Assembly (NCBI GenBank): GCA_024405065.1
Contig: JAKSPF010000007.1
Span: 1-15,949, forward strand
DNA from: Sphaerochaetaceae bacterium
GTDB taxonomy: Bacteria; Spirochaetota; Spirochaetia; Sphaerochaetales; Sphaerochaetaceae
Direction of reading: 5' to 3'
DNA: 15,949 bases
This document shows, piece after piece, positions 1 to 7,124 of this stretch. Below the pieces are notes generated by a model, which was not told the origin of the DNA, did not search any database, and saw nothing but the letters and a program-made list of their open reading frames with translations. Both the position numbers and the translations under genes were made by a program. Positions within the stretch are counted from its first letter, which is position 1; every line of letters begins with the position of its first letter.

Positions 1-1050
1 AACAGTACCCTCCTTACATCCTATAGGCGAACCGAATCCGGGTACCATTCCGGCAGCTGTGATTTCTTCAGAATGAGCAGGTCTCATTCCGTTTGCTCTT
101 GCGGCATTCTGAAGTTTGTTTTCTTCAACATCCATGTCTCCGCGCACAAGACCTACTATGAGTTTTTCTTCTTCGTCTCCGGTTTTATCATTTATGTATG
201 TTCCCACCATGAAAACGGCCTTTGCCGTTTTTTCCGGTTTTATCTTCAGAAAGGCACACAACTCCTCTATTGTTTTTGAATCAGGAGTTTCTGCAAGTTC
301 TCTTGTCTTGGGTTCTTCCGCAAAATACTGCTTGGCAAATTTTGCAACTTGTCTGTTTGCCGTGTAACCGCAGTGCGGACAGGTGATTATTGTGTCTTCA
401 CCTATGGGAGAAAGGTACATATACTCATGTGAAATTTTACCGCCCATCATACCGCTGTCACTTCCTACTGCAACAACCGGCAGTCCGCATCGTTTGTAGA
501 TTTTGAAGTAAGCATCATAATGAGCTTTGTAAACCTTTTCCAGTCCTTCCTGATCTTTGTCAAAGCTGTAACTGTCTTTCATTGTAAACTCACGCACTCT
601 GATGAGTCCTGCACGCGGTCTCGGATCGTCTCTCCATTTTGTCTGCATCTGATAGACAAGCAACGGAAGACGCTTATATGAATCAATCATGTTTCTTGCA
701 AGATCTGTACAGCATTCTTCATGTGTCATTGCCAGACACATATCGCTTTCACGTCTGTCCTTGAATCTTGTCATTTCTCGGTCAATGCTGTAAAAACGTC
801 CGGTTTCTTTCCAAATGTCGCCGGGATTTACAACGGGCATCAGTAATTCCTGTGCACCGAGAGCATTCATCTCTTCTCTTACTATGCTCTGTATTTTCTG
901 AATGGATCTGAAACCTAAAGGAAGCAGTGAAAAAATTCCGGCAGCAAGCTGGTTTACATAACCGGCTCGCACAAGATATTCATATCCTTTTGTATCTGCA
1001 CCGGCGGGTGCCTCTCTGAGAGTTTTTGAAAACATACGGCTCATTCTCAT
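1..1050 (-). CDS. proS: Prolyl-tRNA synthetase, N-terminal 350 residues (cut by window edge)
   Basis: The enzyme charges tRNA-Pro with proline in the cytoplasm. The frame is open from ATG at 1050 to base 1, exactly 350 codons, and continues beyond the window. The protein starts MRMSRMFSKTLREAPAGAD and contains class II synthetase motif 1 (around GIFSLLPLGFRSIQKI) and motif 2 (WRDDPRPRAGLIRVREFTMKD). A CPHCGYTAN segment then opens the editing-type insertion domain of bacterial-type ProS. Family members are about 570-600 residues, so the rest of the insertion, motif 3 and the anticodon-binding domain are missing only because of the window limit. An AGGAGG (1061-1066) lies 10 nt upstream of the ATG at 1050; a second ATG at 1044 is farther from it and less likely. 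The gene diverges from the transketolase pair across a symmetric promoter-like inverted repeat. Confidence 0.95.
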   Translation of the reverse strand, partial: MRMSRMFSKTLREAPAGADTKGYEYLVRAGYVNQLAAGIFSLLPLGFRSIQKIQSIVREEMNALGAQELLMPVVNPGDIWKETGRFYSIDREMTRFKDRRESDMCLAMTHEECCTDLARNMIDSYKRLPLLVYQMQTKWRDDPRPRAGLIRVREFTMKDSYSFDKDQEGLEKVYKAHYDAYFKIYKRCGLPVVAVGSDSGMMGGKISHEYMYLSPIGEDTIITCPHCGYTANRQVAKFAKQYFAEEPKTRELAETPDSKTIEELCAFLKIKPEKTAKAVFMVGTYINDKTGDEEEKLIVGLVRGDMDVEENKLQNAARANGMRPAHSEEITAAGMVPGFGSPIGCKEGTV

Positions 1051-1080
1051 TTTGCAAAATCCTCCTGTAAGGGCAGAATG

Positions 1081-1110
1081 ATTGTATCAAAACAATGTGA
1101 GTGATACAAT
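1081..1110. promoter_or_regulatory. Inverted repeat that forms a symmetric divergent promoter (proS / transketolase)
   Basis: ATTGTATCA (1081-1089) and TGATACAAT (1102-1110) are a perfect 9-bp inverted repeat with a 12-nt spacer. On each strand it reads TTGTAT, 17 nt, TACAAT, and each arm is an extended -10 (TGaTACAAT). Predicted start sites leave about 40 nt of leader before the transketolase ATG and about 24 nt before the proS ATG. It could also be an operator or a hairpin. The promoter reading is inference from spacing and hexamers. Confidence 0.5.
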
Positions 1111-1156
1111 TACATAAGCCATTGGCTCTATCAAAAAAATTATAGAGGAGAATGCG

Positions 1157-1990
1157 ATGCTTGATGCTCAGATAATTGAGATGCTCAGACAGAAAGCAAC
1201 CGATATAAGGGTTGCCACGATACATGAGATTGCCCATTTGGGAAAAGGGCACATAGGCGGGGCAATGTCCATAGTGGAGGTTTTGACCTATCTTTATTAT
1301 CATGAAATGAATGTTGATCCCGAGAACCCTAAAAAAGAAGGCAGAGACCGTTTTGTATGTTCAAAAGGTCATGCCGGTCCATCCGTGTACGCAACGCTTG
1401 CACTTAAGGGTTTTTTTCCAAAGGATTGGCTTGAGACTTTGAACGTGGGAGGAACAAACCTTCCCAGCCACTGTGATATGAATAAAACTCCCGGAATAGA
1501 TTTTACTACGGGTTCTTTGGGGCAAGGTGCGAGTGCTGCAGCGGGCATTGCGCTCGGCCAGAAAATCAGGGGAGAAAAGTCTTTTACTTATCTCATGCTC
1601 GGTGACGGAGAAAGTCAGGAAGGTCAGGTATGGGAAATGGCAGGTTTTGCCTCAACGCAGAAGCTCGGAAACCTGATTGCGTTTACGGATTTCAACAGAA
1701 TGCAACTTGACGGGTACACAAAAGACATTTACTGCATGGACAATATTGATACAAGGTGGCTCGGGTTCAACTGGCATGTTCAGAGAATCAACGGACACGA
1801 TTTTACGGAGATTGACAATGCCGTGCAGAATGCCAAATCTGTTACAGACAGACCAAGTATGATTATCTGTGACACGGTGAAGAGTCAGGGTTATAAACCG
1901 GGAGTCGGCGTCAAGGCAAATCACAGTATGGCTGTATCTGCCGAGGACGAGGCTTCATCTATTGCTGTGCTTACCGGAGGTGCAAAATGA
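1157..1990 (+). CDS. Transketolase, N-terminal (thiamine-diphosphate-binding) subunit
   Basis: This 277-residue protein is the first half of a split transketolase, which moves two-carbon ketol units between sugar phosphates in the non-oxidative pentose phosphate pathway. The ThDP/Mg signature is visible: GDGE at residues 149-152, then N180 in TDFNRMQLDG. Other conserved features are AHLGKGH (26-32), SKGHAGP (69-75) and TGSLGQGAS (118-126). GAGGAG (1145-1150) lies 6 nt before the ATG. The stop overlaps the start of the C-terminal subunit gene by 4 nt (ATGA), so the two are translationally coupled and probably made in equal amounts. Split transketolases are common in anaerobes and archaea, so this is not a broken gene. 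A dedicated substrate other than pentose phosphates cannot be ruled out. Confidence 0.92.
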   Translation: MLDAQIIEMLRQKATDIRVATIHEIAHLGKGHIGGAMSIVEVLTYLYYHEMNVDPENPKKEGRDRFVCSKGHAGPSVYATLALKGFFPKDWLETLNVGGTNLPSHCDMNKTPGIDFTTGSLGQGASAAAGIALGQKIRGEKSFTYLMLGDGESQEGQVWEMAGFASTQKLGNLIAFTDFNRMQLDGYTKDIYCMDNIDTRWLGFNWHVQRINGHDFTEIDNAVQNAKSVTDRPSMIICDTVKSQGYKPGVGVKANHSMAVSAEDEASSIAVLTGGAK

Positions 1991-2934
1991 GAGATACATC
2001 TGAACTTGCCAATATGAAAGACGCCATAATGGCTGCAATTATTGATCTTGCAACAGAGCATGAAGATGTTTGTATGCTTGAGGCCGACCTTGAATCCTGT
2101 CTGGGAAGCAGCGGTTTTCACAAACAGTTTCCGCAGAGATTTTTCAACTGCGGTATTGCCGAAGCAAACATGGTAGGTGTTGCGGCAGGTTTGTCTTCTA
2201 TGGGTTTTGTGCCTTATGCGGACTCCTTCGGTGTTTTTTCTTCAAGAAGAGCGTATGACCAGTTCTTTCTGTCAGTAGGTTACGCAAAACAGAGGGTTCA
2301 CCTGATAGGTACTGATCCCGGTGTTGTTGCTCAGGTGAACGGCGGTACCCATATGCCGTTTGAGGATATTGCACTGATGCGTCAGGTTCCGGATCTTATT
2401 GTGATTGATCCTTCTGATGCTCAGAGTTGCTATGAACTGATAAAACAGGCGTACGACAGTAAAAAGAGTTCTTATCTCAGAGCCGGCAGACGTGGTGCAA
2501 CACACCGCTACAGTGCCGGTGCAAAAATTGAACTCGGAAAAGGTATTGTTCTGGAAGAGGGAAAAGACCTTGCAATAATTGCTACCGGTGAGACAATGGT
2601 GAACGAATCCGTGAAGGCAGTTGCACTCCTTAAAGAAAAAGGAATTCACGCAACTCTCATTGATCTTCACACCATCAAGCCTCTTGATACTGCCTTGATT
2701 GAAAAGGTTGCAAAAGCAACCGGACGTGTACTTGTCTGTGAAAACGGAAGGTATGCAGGCGGAGTAGGTGAGGCAGTTGCTGCACATCTTGCCAAAACGT
2801 GTCCCGTGAAGATGGATTTTGTAAATGTGGGTGAACGATTCGGAGAAGTGGGTAACCTTGCTTATCTTGTCAAAGCTTTTGCTTTTGATTCTGAAAGCAT
2901 TGCGGCAAAAGCAGAGAATTTACTGAAAAAGTAA
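1987..2934 (+). CDS. Transketolase, C-terminal (pyrimidine-binding) subunit
   Basis: This 315-residue protein is the partner half of the preceding gene. It carries the pyrimidine-binding domain (about residues 8-170) and the C-terminal transketolase domain (about 185-310). The segment FNCGIAEANMVGVAAGL (53-69) contains the glutamate (E59) that activates ThDP in this superfamily. The VAQVNGGTHMPFEDIALMR region (114-132) corresponds to the substrate-side loop, which reads GPTHQP in classical full-length enzymes. ATG at 1987 overlaps the upstream stop by 4 nt, and no separate strong ribosome-binding site is needed. The pair is followed by a factor-independent terminator at 3018-3042. The active enzyme should be a heterotetramer of the two products (family knowledge). 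Confidence 0.92.
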   Translation: MRDTSELANMKDAIMAAIIDLATEHEDVCMLEADLESCLGSSGFHKQFPQRFFNCGIAEANMVGVAAGLSSMGFVPYADSFGVFSSRRAYDQFFLSVGYAKQRVHLIGTDPGVVAQVNGGTHMPFEDIALMRQVPDLIVIDPSDAQSCYELIKQAYDSKKSSYLRAGRRGATHRYSAGAKIELGKGIVLEEGKDLAIIATGETMVNESVKAVALLKEKGIHATLIDLHTIKPLDTALIEKVAKATGRVLVCENGRYAGGVGEAVAAHLAKTCPVKMDFVNVGERFGEVGNLAYLVKAFAFDSESIAAKAENLLKK

Positions 2935-3017
2935 TTTATAATTACAAATACGAGTTCAGAAAGTTCCGATTTTATGATGGAAGTTTTGAAGGTTGTTTTG
3001 AAAATTTCCTTTGTTTG

Positions 3018-3042
3018 AGTACCGCTGTCAGCGGTACTTTTT
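3018..3042 (+). terminator. Factor-independent terminator after the transketolase pair
   Basis: A perfect 9-bp stem AGTACCGCT (3018-3026) / AGCGGTACT (3030-3038) with a GTC loop runs into a T tract ending at 3042. On the opposite strand the stem is followed by CAAACAAAGG, so it should not stop the convergent glycerate kinase transcript. Confidence 0.87.
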
Positions 3043-3053
3043 ATGTTCCGTTC

Positions 3054-4289
3054 TTATTTCTTAATCAACAGTACAGAAAGATCATTGACATTTGTTCCCG
3101 TAGGACCTGTAATAATGAGTCCGTTGCTCTGTTTCAGTGCATTATAGGCATCGTTGTCTTTCAAAACAGCTGAAATATCTATTCCTTTTTCTTTTAGATT
3201 TTCAAAGGTGTTTGAATCAATATAACCTCCGGCGGCATCTGTAGGACCGTCTGTTCCGTCAGAACCCACGGAAAATACTGCGCAGTTTTTTAATCCGTTC
3301 AACCCGATTGCTGCAGAAAGAGCAATCTCCTGATTTCTGCCTCCCTTTCCTTTTCCTGTCAGATGAACAACTGTTTCTCCTCCCATAATAAATGCAAGGC
3401 TCTTGTTTGAATAAAAATGATCCTTCGCAATAGAAGCCAACATTGAACCGGCTTCCCTTGCTTCACAAGAAAGACAAGCTGTCAGGAACATAGGACTGTA
3501 TCCCAGTTTCTCTGCACTTTCAGAAGCAGAAACACAAAGCTGCTTAACAGAACCGGTTACATAAGTTGTTACATTATCCAATTCCTTTGGAGTATCCTCT
3601 TTAAGAAGTTTTACGGCTTCTTCTGAGAGTATCAAATTATATTTGTCTGCAATTTTGAGTGCTTGCTGCGTGGTAGAAGAATCTGGATAAGCCGGTCCTG
3701 AAGCTATCATGTCAAGAGGATCCCCGATGATATCAGAAAGAACAATTGTAAATACATGAGCAGGTTTGCATAAAAGTGCAAAACGTCCTCCTTTTACCTT
3801 TGAGAGTCTCTTTCTTATTGTATTTATCTCTACAATATCTGCACCTGAAGCCAACAGTTGTTTGGTAATACTTTGATTTTCCTCAGGACTTACTCTTGGA
3901 ACTTCAAATAATGCACTTCCGCCACCGGACAGCAAAAACAGAACTCTGTCCTGCTTTTTTAAATCTGATACCAACTCAAGACATCTGGAAGTTGCTATGT
4001 ATGTATTGTCATCAGAAACGGGATGACCTGCTTCATATATCTCAAGATTTCCAATCTTTCCTTTTGAATGACCATATTTTGTAACAACAGCACCGCATGA
4101 TATGTCATTTCCAAGTTCATCCCATGCAGCTTGTGCCATTTGCCATGCAGCTTTTCCTACTGCTATCAAAACTGTTTTCCCATTGGATTCTGGAATTTCT
4201 TTAAGAGCTTTTTTTACAGCAGTGTCCGGTAAAGAAGCCTTCAATGCCTCTGCAATGATATAATCTGCATCTTCTCTAACCGATTGCAT
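3054..4289 (-). CDS. gckA: Glycerate 2-kinase, MOFRL family
   Basis: Predicted to phosphorylate D-glycerate with ATP to 2-phosphoglycerate, feeding lower glycolysis. This is the MOFRL/DUF4147 family, sometimes mis-annotated as hydroxypyruvate reductase TtuD. Length is 411 residues from ATG at 4289, which has GGAGG (4296-4300) 6 nt upstream. The frame stays open to 4337 but has no ribosome-binding site there and would read through an intercistronic hairpin. Visible motifs are IAVGKAAWQMA (42-52), EAGHPVSDDNT (86-96), the glycine-rich LLSGGGSALFEVP (119-131), EINTIRKRLSKVKGGRFA (154-171), VLSDIIGDP (183-191), and the MOFRL core GGETVVHLTGKGKGGRNQEI (303-322) with GSDGTDGPTDAAGG (342-355). It lies 65 nt downstream of the GntP permease in one transcription unit, consistent with using the imported acid or the product of the divergent reductase. 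Confidence 0.9.
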   Translation of the reverse strand: MQSVREDADYIIAEALKASLPDTAVKKALKEIPESNGKTVLIAVGKAAWQMAQAAWDELGNDISCGAVVTKYGHSKGKIGNLEIYEAGHPVSDDNTYIATSRCLELVSDLKKQDRVLFLLSGGGSALFEVPRVSPEENQSITKQLLASGADIVEINTIRKRLSKVKGGRFALLCKPAHVFTIVLSDIIGDPLDMIASGPAYPDSSTTQQALKIADKYNLILSEEAVKLLKEDTPKELDNVTTYVTGSVKQLCVSASESAEKLGYSPMFLTACLSCEAREAGSMLASIAKDHFYSNKSLAFIMGGETVVHLTGKGKGGRNQEIALSAAIGLNGLKNCAVFSVGSDGTDGPTDAAGGYIDSNTFENLKEKGIDISAVLKDNDAYNALKQSNGLIITGPTGTNVNDLSVLLIKK

Positions 4290-4317
4290 TACATACCTCC
4301 AAGCTTTTAATAAATGA

Positions 4318-4333
4318 GCGGACTGACGTCCGC
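4318..4333 (-). promoter_or_regulatory. Intercistronic hairpin between permease and kinase genes
   Basis: GCGGAC (4318-4323) and GTCCGC (4328-4333) make a 6-bp GC-rich stem with a 4-nt loop. In the minus-strand mRNA it follows the permease stop and precedes the kinase ribosome-binding site by about 18 nt. The sequence after the stem (TCATTTATT) is only mildly U-rich, so a partial terminator or an mRNA-processing or stability structure is more likely than full termination. Confidence 0.45.
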
Positions 4334-4354
4334 CCATCTTTATAGTCTCAACAA

Positions 4355-5716
4355 TTATGCAAAGATTGAAACAATAAGAACATTGATAATTGCTGCCAAA
4401 CCAATTACCAGAGTTCCAAGAGTTTGAGTTTTGTAACCGTCCTGAGTTTCCATCTCTCCAAAGTTTGTGACAACCCAGAAGTAAGAGTCATTTGCATGAG
4501 AAACAACCATTGCTCCTGCGCCAATTGCTACTGTTACGAGACAAGCATACGTTGGACTAGCAAATCCAAGGCTCTGCATAAGTGGAGCAAGAATTCCTGC
4601 TGTTGTTGTAATAGCAACTGTTGATGAACCCTGTGCAGACTTGAGAATAGCAGCAAGAAGGAATGGGAAGATAAGTCCCATAGCCTTGAGGGCACCGGCA
4701 TTGTCTGTAATAAATGTGATAAGTGCAGAAGAAGAAATTACCTTTCCAAGAACACCACCGGCAGCTGTAACAAAGAGAATAGGACCGACTGTCTTGAGTG
4801 TATCATTTGTAATGTTATAGAAATCACCCATCTTTCCTGCCTCTGCAAGAAGAGCAATTCCCAAAAGAACGCCAACTGCGAGAGCAATAATAGGCTTTCC
4901 GAGGAAAACAAAGAAAGGAACATTATTTCCTGCCATAGAAAGAGCAGAAGCAAGACCCATAAGGATAATAGGTACTACAATTGGAGCAAATGCTGCAAAT
5001 CCGTTTGGAAGTTTACCATAACTTGCAACCAATTCTTCATAAGACTGCTTTATTGCTTCTGAATTACAGGCTTCATCTTTAGCCTTGACTTTTTTTCCAA
5101 TGAAAGCTGCAAAGAAGTAACCGGCAATCATTGGAAGAATTGAACAAGCAACACCAATTCCCATAACGAGAAGAAGATTAACTTCTGCACCAATTCCACC
5201 GAACAATGTGTTAGCCGCAGCAATAGGACCCGGTGTAGGTGGAATAAAGCAGTGGGAAATATAAAGACCCATAGAAAGACATACTGTACAGGCTACCGAA
5301 CTCTTTCCCGTTTTCTGAACAAGAGACTTTCTGATTGGATTGAGAATTACAAAACCACTGTCACAGAATACAGGAATGGATACAATCCACCCCATAATAA
5401 GCATTGCGAGCTCAGGATTCTTTTTTCCGACAAGTTTTACAACACAATCTGCCATCTTGAGAGCTGCACCTGTCTTCTCCAAAAGAACACCAACCAAGGC
5501 TCCGAGAATAATTACAATACCAATTGATGTAAATGTCCCGGAGAAACCTGCTCCGATTACATCTGCAATCTTGGTAAGGTCAATCCCCGCAACAAGTGCA
5601 AGAATAAGAGATACGCCCATGATTGAAAGAAATGGGTGCACATGCCACTTTGAAATTGCCAAAATCATTACAACAACGGCAAGAACAAAAAAAATTAAAA
5701 GTGGAATACCAGTCAT
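4355..5716 (-). CDS. GntP-family sugar-acid:proton symporter
   Basis: A 453-residue integral inner-membrane permease of the gluconate:H+ symporter (GntP) family, with about 12-14 hydrophobic segments along its whole length. Diagnostic stretches are SIPVFCDSGFVILNPIRKS (residues 112 onward), SHCFIPPTPGPIAAANTLFGG, SAQGSSTVAITTTAGILAPL and VSHANDSYFWVVTNFGEM. ATG at 5716 has AGGAGG (5722-5727) 5 nt upstream. It is first in a transcription unit with the glycerate kinase, and a TTGAAA/TAAAAT promoter lies just upstream. GntP members carry gluconate, idonate and related hydroxy acids. The neighbours suggest glycerate or a sugar acid that yields tartronate semialdehyde, but the substrate cannot be read from the sequence. 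Confidence 0.9.
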   Translation of the reverse strand: MTGIPLLIFFVLAVVVMILAISKWHVHPFLSIMGVSLILALVAGIDLTKIADVIGAGFSGTFTSIGIVIILGALVGVLLEKTGAALKMADCVVKLVGKKNPELAMLIMGWIVSIPVFCDSGFVILNPIRKSLVQKTGKSSVACTVCLSMGLYISHCFIPPTPGPIAAANTLFGGIGAEVNLLLVMGIGVACSILPMIAGYFFAAFIGKKVKAKDEACNSEAIKQSYEELVASYGKLPNGFAAFAPIVVPIILMGLASALSMAGNNVPFFVFLGKPIIALAVGVLLGIALLAEAGKMGDFYNITNDTLKTVGPILFVTAAGGVLGKVISSSALITFITDNAGALKAMGLIFPFLLAAILKSAQGSSTVAITTTAGILAPLMQSLGFASPTYACLVTVAIGAGAMVVSHANDSYFWVVTNFGEMETQDGYKTQTLGTLVIGLAAIINVLIVSIFA

Positions 5717-5742
5717 AAATACCTCCTGTATTCTTGCAACTT

Positions 5743-5771
5743 ATTTTAGAATGGAGTTTTCCTCTTTTCAA
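5743..5771 (-). promoter_or_regulatory. Promoter of the permease-kinase operon
   Basis: On the minus strand TTGAAA (5771-5766) is separated by 17 nt from TAAAAT (5748-5743), each one base from the sigma-70 consensus. The predicted start leaves a short leader before the AGGAGG of the permease. The hexamers and spacing equal those of the divergent reductase promoter, and both have an AATGG-type sequence just upstream of the -35. The -35 falls inside the 5' end of the BrnQ-like remnant's open frame. Confidence 0.55.
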
Positions 5772-5939
5772 TTACCATTCAGATGTACTCTTGTGGGAAC
5801 AATTATTGCCGTAGCATTTGATTTCATCAAAACTCTTCCGTTTGGAATAGATGTTTCATTTGTTGCAAGGATATTGCCATTCTTTGATTTAGGATTCGGA
5901 TGGCTTATCCCAAGTATAATCGAACTGATTGTATGGTAG
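5751..5939 (+). pseudogene. 3' remnant of a BrnQ-like branched-chain amino-acid carrier gene
   Basis: An open stretch ending at TAG 5937-5939 encodes about 62 residues. The part from about residue 14 on resembles the C-terminus of LivJ/BrnQ-type carriers: AVAFDFIKTLPF, then RILPFFDLGFGWLIPSII, matching the family's closing pattern of an FD-x-[LI]-K segment followed by a LP-[FY]-x-x-x-G-x-GW-x-[VI]-P helix. Family members are about 430 residues with about 12 membrane segments, so over 85% is missing. The ATG at 5751 has no ribosome-binding site, and the first residues (MEFSSFQLP) lie over the permease promoter, so this is probably not translated. The assignment rests on recalled family patterns and needs a profile search. 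Confidence 0.55.
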
Positions 5940-5996
5940 CAGCTTAAAAGAACGTCTGCACATTAAAGTCTCCTCTATCAAGCAAGTTTATAATTT

Positions 5997-6019
5997 AATG
6001 GAATTTTGAAATTGGCTCT
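5997..6019 (+). repeat. 23-bp direct repeat, copy 1 (upstream of the reductase gene)
   Basis: Starts AATGGAATTTTGAAATTGG and is identical over 23 bases to 7125-7147; the match ends abruptly at both sides. This copy contains the TTGAAA -35 hexamer of the reductase promoter. Together the copies bracket the reductase gene. Confidence 0.95.
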
Positions 6020-6034
6020 AATATGTTATAAAAT
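6006..6034 (+). promoter_or_regulatory. Promoter of the beta-hydroxyacid dehydrogenase gene
   Basis: TTGAAA (6006-6011), a 17-nt spacer, then TAAAAT (6029-6034). Each hexamer has one mismatch to sigma-70 consensus. The predicted start is about 25 nt before the ATG at 6067, followed by CAGGAGG. The -35 lies inside the 23-bp repeat while the -10 lies outside it, so the promoter is a junction product. Confidence 0.55.
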
Positions 6035-6066
6035 CAAACAAGGTTTAATTTTTCAGGAGGTAATAG

Positions 6067-6957
6067 ATGAAAGTCGGATTTGTTGGATTGGGCATAATGG
6101 GACGCCCGATGTGTAAAAACATTCTCAAGGCGGGATACGAAGTAACAGCATTTGATCCATTTGCAAAGGAAGCTCTTGATGATGTTGTTTCCTGTGGAGC
6201 AAAAAGAGGCACAAGCAATGCAGATGTTGCCGCACAATCTGATGTTGTAATAATAATGGTACCTAACTCTCCTCATGTAAGGGCTGCTGTATTTGATAAG
6301 GGCGGAATTGCAGAGGGTGCAAAACCGGGTCTTGATGTAATTGACATGAGTTCAATTGCTCCGCTTCAGTCAAAGGCAATTGCAGAAGACTGCGTAAAAA
6401 TCGGAATAAACATGATGGATGCCCCTGTATCAGGAGGAGAACCTAAGGCAATAGACGGTTCTCTTTCCATTATGTGCGGAGGACCGAAATCTTTATTTGA
6501 TAAGTATAAGAACCTTTTGGGAGTAATGGGTGCAAGTGTTGTCCATTGCGGAGAAGTAAATGGAGCAGGAGACACTGTGAAACTTGCCAACCAGGTAGTA
6601 GTTGCCTGTAATATTGCAGCATGTGCAGAAGCATATGAACTTGCAACAATGGCCGGTGTAAATCCGGAAAAAGTTTTTGATGCAATAAAAGGCGGACTTG
6701 CCGGTTCAACTGTAATGAATGCAAAAGTTCCGATGATGATGGATAGAAATTTCAAGCCCGGATTCAGAATTGATTTGCATATTAAAGACCTTAACAACGC
6801 TCTTGAAACAGGACATGGTCTTGGAACACCTATGATTCTTACATCTGCTGTTCAGGAAATGCTCCAGTGGCTGCATAATAACGGAAGTGGATCAGATGAC
6901 CATAGTGCTATAGTCAAATACTACGAACGTATAAGCGGAACAGAGGTAAAGAAATAG
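6067..6957 (+). CDS. garR: Tartronate semialdehyde reductase-like beta-hydroxyacid dehydrogenase
   Basis: A 296-residue cytoplasmic NAD(P)-dependent oxidoreductase of the 3-hydroxyisobutyrate dehydrogenase family. Tartronate semialdehyde reductase (2-hydroxy-3-oxopropionate reductase) is favoured because a glycerate kinase is divergent and nearby. The Rossmann motif GLGIMGRPM lies at residues 7-15. The substrate-binding DAPVSGGEPKA is at 118-128, and the catalytic lysine is K172 in GAGDTVKLANQ. An acidic D30 at the end of the second strand suggests NADH preference (inference). CAGGAGG ends 6 nt before the ATG. The C-terminal helical domain (about 165-290) is complete and the length is normal. 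The gene is bracketed by a 23-bp direct repeat and preceded by a good promoter. A 3-hydroxyisobutyrate or other 3-hydroxyacid substrate remains possible. Confidence 0.85.
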   Translation: MKVGFVGLGIMGRPMCKNILKAGYEVTAFDPFAKEALDDVVSCGAKRGTSNADVAAQSDVVIIMVPNSPHVRAAVFDKGGIAEGAKPGLDVIDMSSIAPLQSKAIAEDCVKIGINMMDAPVSGGEPKAIDGSLSIMCGGPKSLFDKYKNLLGVMGASVVHCGEVNGAGDTVKLANQVVVACNIAACAEAYELATMAGVNPEKVFDAIKGGLAGSTVMNAKVPMMMDRNFKPGFRIDLHIKDLNNALETGHGLGTPMILTSAVQEMLQWLHNNGSGSDDHSAIVKYYERISGTEVKK

Positions 6958-6989
6958 CAGGTTATAAAGAGAGCTTTAGGAACCAATTG

Positions 6990-7036
6990 CAAAATTAAGC
7001 TTTGTGAAGGATGAATTTGGATTTGCGAGGAGAAAA
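6990..7036 (+). repeat. 47-bp imperfect repeat, copy A
   Basis: Matches 15197-15242 with three substitutions and one single-base deletion. It includes the shared core TAAGCTTTGTGAAG and ends in GCGAGGAGAAAA. Here the ribosome-binding-site-like GAGGAG is not followed by a recognisable gene. It forms the left end of the candidate element running to 7147. Confidence 0.9.
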
Positions 7037-7039
7037 CCG

Positions 7040-7087
7040 TTTTTGATAATTGAAGTCAGACTTTGTGTCTTAAGAAATTATCAAAAA
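7040..7087. repeat. 12-bp inverted repeat inside the candidate element
   Basis: Perfect arms 7040-7051 and 7076-7087 enclose a 24-nt interior that can pair further (AGAC 7058-7061 with GTCT 7067-7070). The stem is AU-rich. In RNA it would form a long hairpin 80 nt after the reductase stop and could protect or terminate that transcript, though no U tract follows on the plus strand. Confidence 0.6.
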
Positions 7088-7124
7088 TGCATTTTATACC
7101 GCAAAGGCAGATTCAGAATTCATG

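Noticed and set aside
116..367. Plus-strand frames of up to 83 codons opposite proS.
   Set aside because: They are antisense to the highly conserved proS coding sequence and resemble no family.
1121..1130. The 10-mer ATTGGCTCTA occurs both upstream of the transketolase pair and at 6011-6020 before the reductase gene, suggesting a shared operator.
   Set aside because: A 10-bp match in a 16-kb window is expected by chance, and the positions relative to the promoters differ (near the start site in one, in the spacer in the other).
1157..2934. Split transketolase as part of a sulfoquinovose (sulfo-transketolase) pathway.
   Set aside because: No sulfosugar isomerase, sulfoacetaldehyde enzyme or sulfonate exporter is nearby; the neighbours are proS and a convergent glycerate kinase.
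3018..3042. The 3018-3042 hairpin as a bidirectional terminator also serving the glycerate kinase operon.
   Set aside because: On the minus strand the stem is followed by CAAACAAAGG, with no U tract.
4290..4337. Longer glycerate kinase start (MGGRQSAHLLKAWRYV) at 4337.
   Set aside because: It lacks a ribosome-binding site and translates an intercistronic hairpin, whereas ATG 4289 has GGAGG at 6 nt and fits the family N-terminus.
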